In this document: positions 6,339 through 9,096 of the stretch, in pieces
Numbering within the stretch: the stretch's first letter is position 1
How the letters are laid out: the number at the start of each line of letters is the position of its first letter
Assembly: GCA_015487515.1 (NCBI GenBank)
Contig: WFPQ01000044.1
Span: 1 to 9,096, forward strand
Length of the DNA stretch: 9,096 bases
Direction: 5' to 3'
Origin: Hyphomicrobiales bacterium
GTDB lineage: Bacteria; Pseudomonadota; Alphaproteobacteria; Rhizobiales; Devosiaceae
Program-made: the position numbers and the translations under genes
The notes under the pieces: model-generated
The model's input: the letters and a program-made list of their open reading frames with translations, nothing else
Database searches by the model: none
What the model was told of the DNA's origin: nothing

Positions 6339-7150
6339 ATGCAGGGTCGGGACAGGTCATGAGCGTATATTTCATCGGTGCCGGACCCGGTGCCCCCGAC
6401 CTGATAACCGTTCGTGGCCAAAGGCTGATAGAGAGTTGCAAGACCTGCCTTTATGCCGGCTCGCTGGTGCCGGGGGAGATAGTTGCAAGGGCCCCGGATG
6501 ACGCCCTGGTCCTGGATACGGCCCCCATGCACCTGCAGGAGATCATTGACCACATGGTTGCCGCCCACGACAGGGGCGAGGACGTGGCCCGGGTTCATTC
6601 GGGCGATCCTTCGATCTACGGGGCAATAGGCGAACAGATGCAGGCCCTGAGGGACCTTGATATTTCCTTTGAGATCGTTCCCGGGGTTCCCGCCTTTGCT
6701 GCCGCTGCCGCCGGCATCGGGGCCGAGCTGACCCTGCCCGGCGTCGCCCAGACCATAGTGCTCACCAGGACTTCTGGCAAGGCTTCCGCCATGCCTGACG
6801 GGGAGCGGCTTGAAATGCTGGGCCGTTCCGGGGCCACCCTTGCCATTCACCTCTCCATTCGCAATCTCTCTTATGTCAGGCGTGAACTGACCCCCTTTTA
6901 CGGGGAGGACTGTCCGGTGATCATTGCCTATCGTGTCACCTGGCCCGACGAGAAATTCATAGTAACGAATCTGAGCGAGATGGCAAAAAGGGTCAGGGAA
7001 CACAAGATTACCCGCACCGCCCTGATTCTTGTCGGCCGGGTCTTTGAGGACAGGCGGATAACTCCCAGTTCGCTCTATGATTCGGGCTTTGCCCATATAT
7101 TGCGCAACCAGGGGAAAAAGCGTGACCGGGTACCGGGAGACGGAAACTGA
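6335..7150 (+). CDS. cobM: Precorrin-4 / cobalt-precorrin-4 C11-methyltransferase (CobM/CbiF)
   Basis: Methylates C11 of the ring-contracted (cobalt-)precorrin-4 with SAM to give (cobalt-)precorrin-5A, the substrate of the CbiG activity encoded just upstream. The 271-residue product is one tetrapyrrole-methylase domain: 'YFIGAGPGAPDLITVRG' at 12-28, 'YAGSLVP' near 46-52, 'VHSGDPSIYGAIGEQM' with the SGDP at 89-92, and 'IVPGVPAFAAAAA' from 114; the YAGSLV element and 'LPGVAQTIVLTR' are characteristic of CobM/CbiF. The ATG at 6335 overlaps the preceding TGA as ATGA, with GGAG at 6327-6330; ATG 6359 (Met9) would also give a complete domain and remains possible. The last 76 nt overlap, in opposite orientation, the 3' end of cobK. 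It is the last gene of the plus-strand operon. Confidence 0.94.
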   Translation: MNAGSGQVMSVYFIGAGPGAPDLITVRGQRLIESCKTCLYAGSLVPGEIVARAPDDALVLDTAPMHLQEIIDHMVAAHDRGEDVARVHSGDPSIYGAIGEQMQALRDLDISFEIVPGVPAFAAAAAGIGAELTLPGVAQTIVLTRTSGKASAMPDGERLEMLGRSGATLAIHLSIRNLSYVRRELTPFYGEDCPVIIAYRVTWPDEKFIVTNLSEMAKRVREHKITRTALILVGRVFEDRRITPSSLYDSGFAHILRNQGKKRDRVPGDGN

Positions 7151-7866
7151 GTCAGGGCCTTTTTAAGGTCTTTTAGGCAGGTGACTTCGCGGGCCGGGGG
7201 CAGGGGTGGCCTTGAGATCATTATTACCTGTATGCGCATCATGAAGGCGGCTTCCAGCTTGGCGCAGGTTTGTTTTCCTCCCGAATCCTTGGAAACCAGG
7301 TGGGTTATGGATTCCCGTTTCATAAGGTCCAGTTCCCCGGCTGTTTCGTAAGGGGGGCGCTGCTGAATGGCCGAGAAGTTTTCCGGCAGTTCGAATTGGG
7401 GTTTTTCTATCGAGCGTACCACGAAGCGCAGGTCGGGACGGGTCAGGAACGGCTCCAGCCCCTTGCGGCCCACGGTCAGCAGAACCGTCGATCCCGAGGG
7501 GATTATTTCTGCGGCCTGGTTTTTTGAATCGACCCGCCACCAGTTGGCCCCTTCCCTTTCTTCGAAAGGCTCCCTGGTGATTCTGATCAGGGGAACCTTG
7601 GCCTTTTCGGCCGATATGACCGCGCTGGCCGACATCCTTGCGGCAAAGGGATGGGTGGCATCTATCAGGAGGTCGATTTCATTGGTCCTGAGATAGGTGG
7701 AAAGCCCGTCAGGCCCGCCAAAACCGCCGGTGATCAGTTTTCCCCTGGGTCTCTTTGGGGATCTGGTTGCCCCGGCCATGGCCGTGGTCACCTTGTAGTT
7801 TTGTCCATGCAGGTATTCTGCCGCTTCAAGGGCCTCTTGCGAGCCTCCGAGGATCAGGATTTTCAC
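7075..7866 (-). CDS. cobK: Precorrin-6A / cobalt-precorrin-6A reductase (CobK/CbiJ)
   Basis: Reduces (cobalt-)precorrin-6A to 6B with a nicotinamide cofactor, following CbiD. The 263-residue product shows the N-terminal nucleotide-binding start 'KILILGGSQEA' (2-12), 'LLIDATHPFAARMSASA' with DATHPFA at 69-75, 'SKDSGGKQT' at 192-200 and the C-terminal 'MISRPPLPPA' at 216-225, all in family order. The start is a GTG (7864-7866), with AGGGGA about 9 nt upstream, and the cbiD stop is 15 nt away, so the two genes should be cotranscribed with cbiD first. The domain appears complete by about residue 237; the last 25 residues (Arg/Phe/Trp-rich) are encoded inside the 76-nt overlap with cobM and look like a run-on tail. 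Arg-rich residues 34-43 fall in a variable loop. Confidence 0.93.
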   Translation of the reverse strand: MKILILGGSQEALEAAEYLHGQNYKVTTAMAGATRSPKRPRGKLITGGFGGPDGLSTYLRTNEIDLLIDATHPFAARMSASAVISAEKAKVPLIRITREPFEEREGANWWRVDSKNQAAEIIPSGSTVLLTVGRKGLEPFLTRPDLRFVVRSIEKPQFELPENFSAIQQRPPYETAGELDLMKRESITHLVSKDSGGKQTCAKLEAAFMMRIQVIMISRPPLPPAREVTCLKDLKKALTQFPSPGTRSRFFPWLRNIWAKPES

Positions 7867-7881
7867 GGCGGATGTTCCCCT

Positions 7882-9009
7882 TTATTTCGCCTTGCTGCTG
7901 TCCGCGATTATTCTTTGATCCCGGTCAACTATTATTATGTTTACGCTTGTTCTGGTGTCTTTCAAGATGGCCCTTGCCCTGTTTTCGGCCCTTTTTGCGA
8001 TCAGGGCTGCAAGGTTTGTCCCCGCTTTCGTTCCTGCCTGCAATATTTCATGGGCCGTATTGGCCCCAAGGGCCAGTTCCAGGGTTTTTTCATCGGCTCC
8101 TGCTTCTTTGAGCAGTCCGGCCAGCCATTCCATATCTACCCGGGAGCGGGCCGAATGCAGGTCCATGGCCCCGTTGGCCAGCTTGCACATCTTGGCAAAG
8201 CCTCCCGCGATGCTTGTTCTTGGCACCGGGTTCTTGCGCAGATATTTCAGCATGCCCCCGGCAAAATCCCCCATGTCGATGAAGGCCTGTTCGGGCAGGT
8301 CCAGGTATTTTTTTACGCCGGTCTCGGAATTTCTTCCCACCACGCCGACCACGTGGGTTATTCCCATGGCCCGGGCCACGTCGATACCCTTTTGTATGGA
8401 ATGTATCCAGGCCGAGCACGAATAGGGAATAACGATTCCACTGGTTCCCAGTATGGAAATTCCCCCCAGGATTCCAAGGCGGGGGTTCCAGGTTTTTTCA
8501 GAGATTTTTTCTCCATCAGGCACGCTGACGGTCACCACCATGTCGGCACGCTTCCCGTGGCGGGCGCAGGTTTCTTTGATTACTCCTGCAATCATCTGGC
8601 GCGGAACCGGATTGATTGCCGCTTCTCCCACATCTATGGGCAGGCCCGGTTTCGTTATTGTTCCCACCCCGTTTCCGGCGGTAAAAGAAATGCCGCTTCC
8701 ATTTTTCCCGGGGGATATCCGCACCATGATCATCGCCCCATGGGTCACATCGGGATCATCTCCCGCATCTTTTATTATTCCGGCTTCGGCAAAATCCTTG
8801 CCTTTCCTTTCATGGGCCAGGGCGAATTTCGGTTTTTGGCCGCCGGGCAGTGTTATCTCCACCGGATCTGCAAATTCTTCGCCCAGCAGGGCGGCCACGG
8901 CCGATTTTGCCGCTGCCGTGGCACAGGCTCCCGTGGTCCAGCCGCGCCGCAGGGCGGTTGCCGGTTTTTCCGGGGTTTTTTTGGATTCTTCCATTCGGCT
9001 CTTATACAC
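7882..9009 (-). CDS. cbiD: Cobalt-precorrin-5B C1-methyltransferase (CbiD)
   Basis: Methylates C1 of cobalt-precorrin-5B to form cobalt-precorrin-6A; the family is a SAM enzyme unrelated to the tetrapyrrole-methylase fold and belongs to the oxygen-independent pathway, replacing CobF. The 375 residues include 'RRGWTTGACATAAAKSA' at 21-37 (family hallmark), 'DAGDDPDVTHGA' at 81-92, 'AGNGVGTITKPGLPIDVGEAAINPVPR' spanning 111-137, 'LGGISILGTSGIVIPYS' at 181-197 and 'VGRNSE' near 224-229. The furthest start is a GTG (9007-9009) with AAGG 7 nt upstream; an ATG at 8994 (Met6) is an alternative and would remove only five residues. It opens the minus-strand pair cbiD-cobK. Together with CbiG and CbiX it defines the cobalt-early character of this locus. 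Confidence 0.95.
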   Translation of the reverse strand: MYKSRMEESKKTPEKPATALRRGWTTGACATAAAKSAVAALLGEEFADPVEITLPGGQKPKFALAHERKGKDFAEAGIIKDAGDDPDVTHGAMIMVRISPGKNGSGISFTAGNGVGTITKPGLPIDVGEAAINPVPRQMIAGVIKETCARHGKRADMVVTVSVPDGEKISEKTWNPRLGILGGISILGTSGIVIPYSCSAWIHSIQKGIDVARAMGITHVVGVVGRNSETGVKKYLDLPEQAFIDMGDFAGGMLKYLRKNPVPRTSIAGGFAKMCKLANGAMDLHSARSRVDMEWLAGLLKEAGADEKTLELALGANTAHEILQAGTKAGTNLAALIAKRAENRARAILKDTRTSVNIIIVDRDQRIIADSSKAK

Positions 9010-9096
9010 TCTGCTGCCTTCAGTTCAAAATATGGCCGCTGCCGAAATTGTGTTATCGGTTGAATTTATTTGATTCTGTTTCACAAGGGTTATGCT
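9010..9096 (-). other. Partial upstream region of cbiD
   Basis: Only 87 nt lie before cbiD within the window. The part beyond about 9040 is AT-rich compared with the genes, as expected of a promoter region, but I could not find a -35/-10 pair with acceptable spacing, nor any cobalamin-riboswitch core. Regulatory elements may lie beyond the window edge. Confidence 0.4.

Noticed and set aside
7651..9063. A 470-codon open frame on the plus strand opposite cbiD
   Set aside because: It is rich in Gly, Phe, His and Cys without family character and mirrors the entire, clearly conserved cbiD gene; codon bias of the real gene explains the lack of stops.

Overview
The window is a compact chromosomal cobalamin (vitamin B12) biosynthesis locus from a fairly GC-rich bacterium, plus the tail of an unrelated HD-domain gene at the left edge. 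Protein sequence style (CobH, CobL, CobI, CobM and an HD_3-type hydrolase of the alphaproteobacterial kind) suggests an alphaproteobacterium, perhaps near the Rhodospirillales. That placement is an inference from remembered family sequences; no rRNA or other marker is present. I see no mobile element, CRISPR array, tRNA or rRNA.

Layout. (1) About 3-317, plus strand: C-terminal fragment of an HD-domain hydrolase. (2) 318-585: a gene-free leader rich in GC hairpins and then AT-rich, where promoter and leader regulation of the B12 genes would be expected. (3) 586-7150, plus strand: six tightly packed genes, cbiX, cobH/cbiC, cobL/cbiET, cobI/cbiL, a cbiG-cobJ/cbiH fusion and cobM/cbiF. Junctions are 4-nt overlaps, abutting codons or a 7-nt gap, so this looks like one translationally coupled operon. 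(4) 7075-9009, minus strand: cbiD followed by cobK/cbiJ with a 15-nt gap, converging on and overlapping the 3' end of cobM by 76 nt.

How the genes work together. Cobalt-early insertion by CbiX, together with CbiG and CbiD and the absence here of CobG, CobF and CobNST, points to the oxygen-independent (cobalt-early) route. Ordered by reaction: CbiX loads cobalt into sirohydrochlorin; CobI/CbiL methylates C20; the CobJ/CbiH half of the fusion methylates C17 and contracts the ring; CobM/CbiF methylates C11; the CbiG half opens the lactone; CbiD methylates C1; CobK/CbiJ reduces; CobL/CbiET methylates C5 and C15 and decarboxylates; CobH/CbiC shifts the methyl group to give cobyrinate. Every step from sirohydrochlorin to cobyrinic acid is therefore represented in eight genes. 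Amidation, adenosylation and lower-ligand genes are not in the window.

No undescribed system is evident. The items most worth a second look are the hairpin-rich leader before cbiX, the Cys/His-rich tail of CbiX, the repeat-bearing N-terminal extension of the CbiG-CobJ fusion, and the convergent cobM/cobK overlap.
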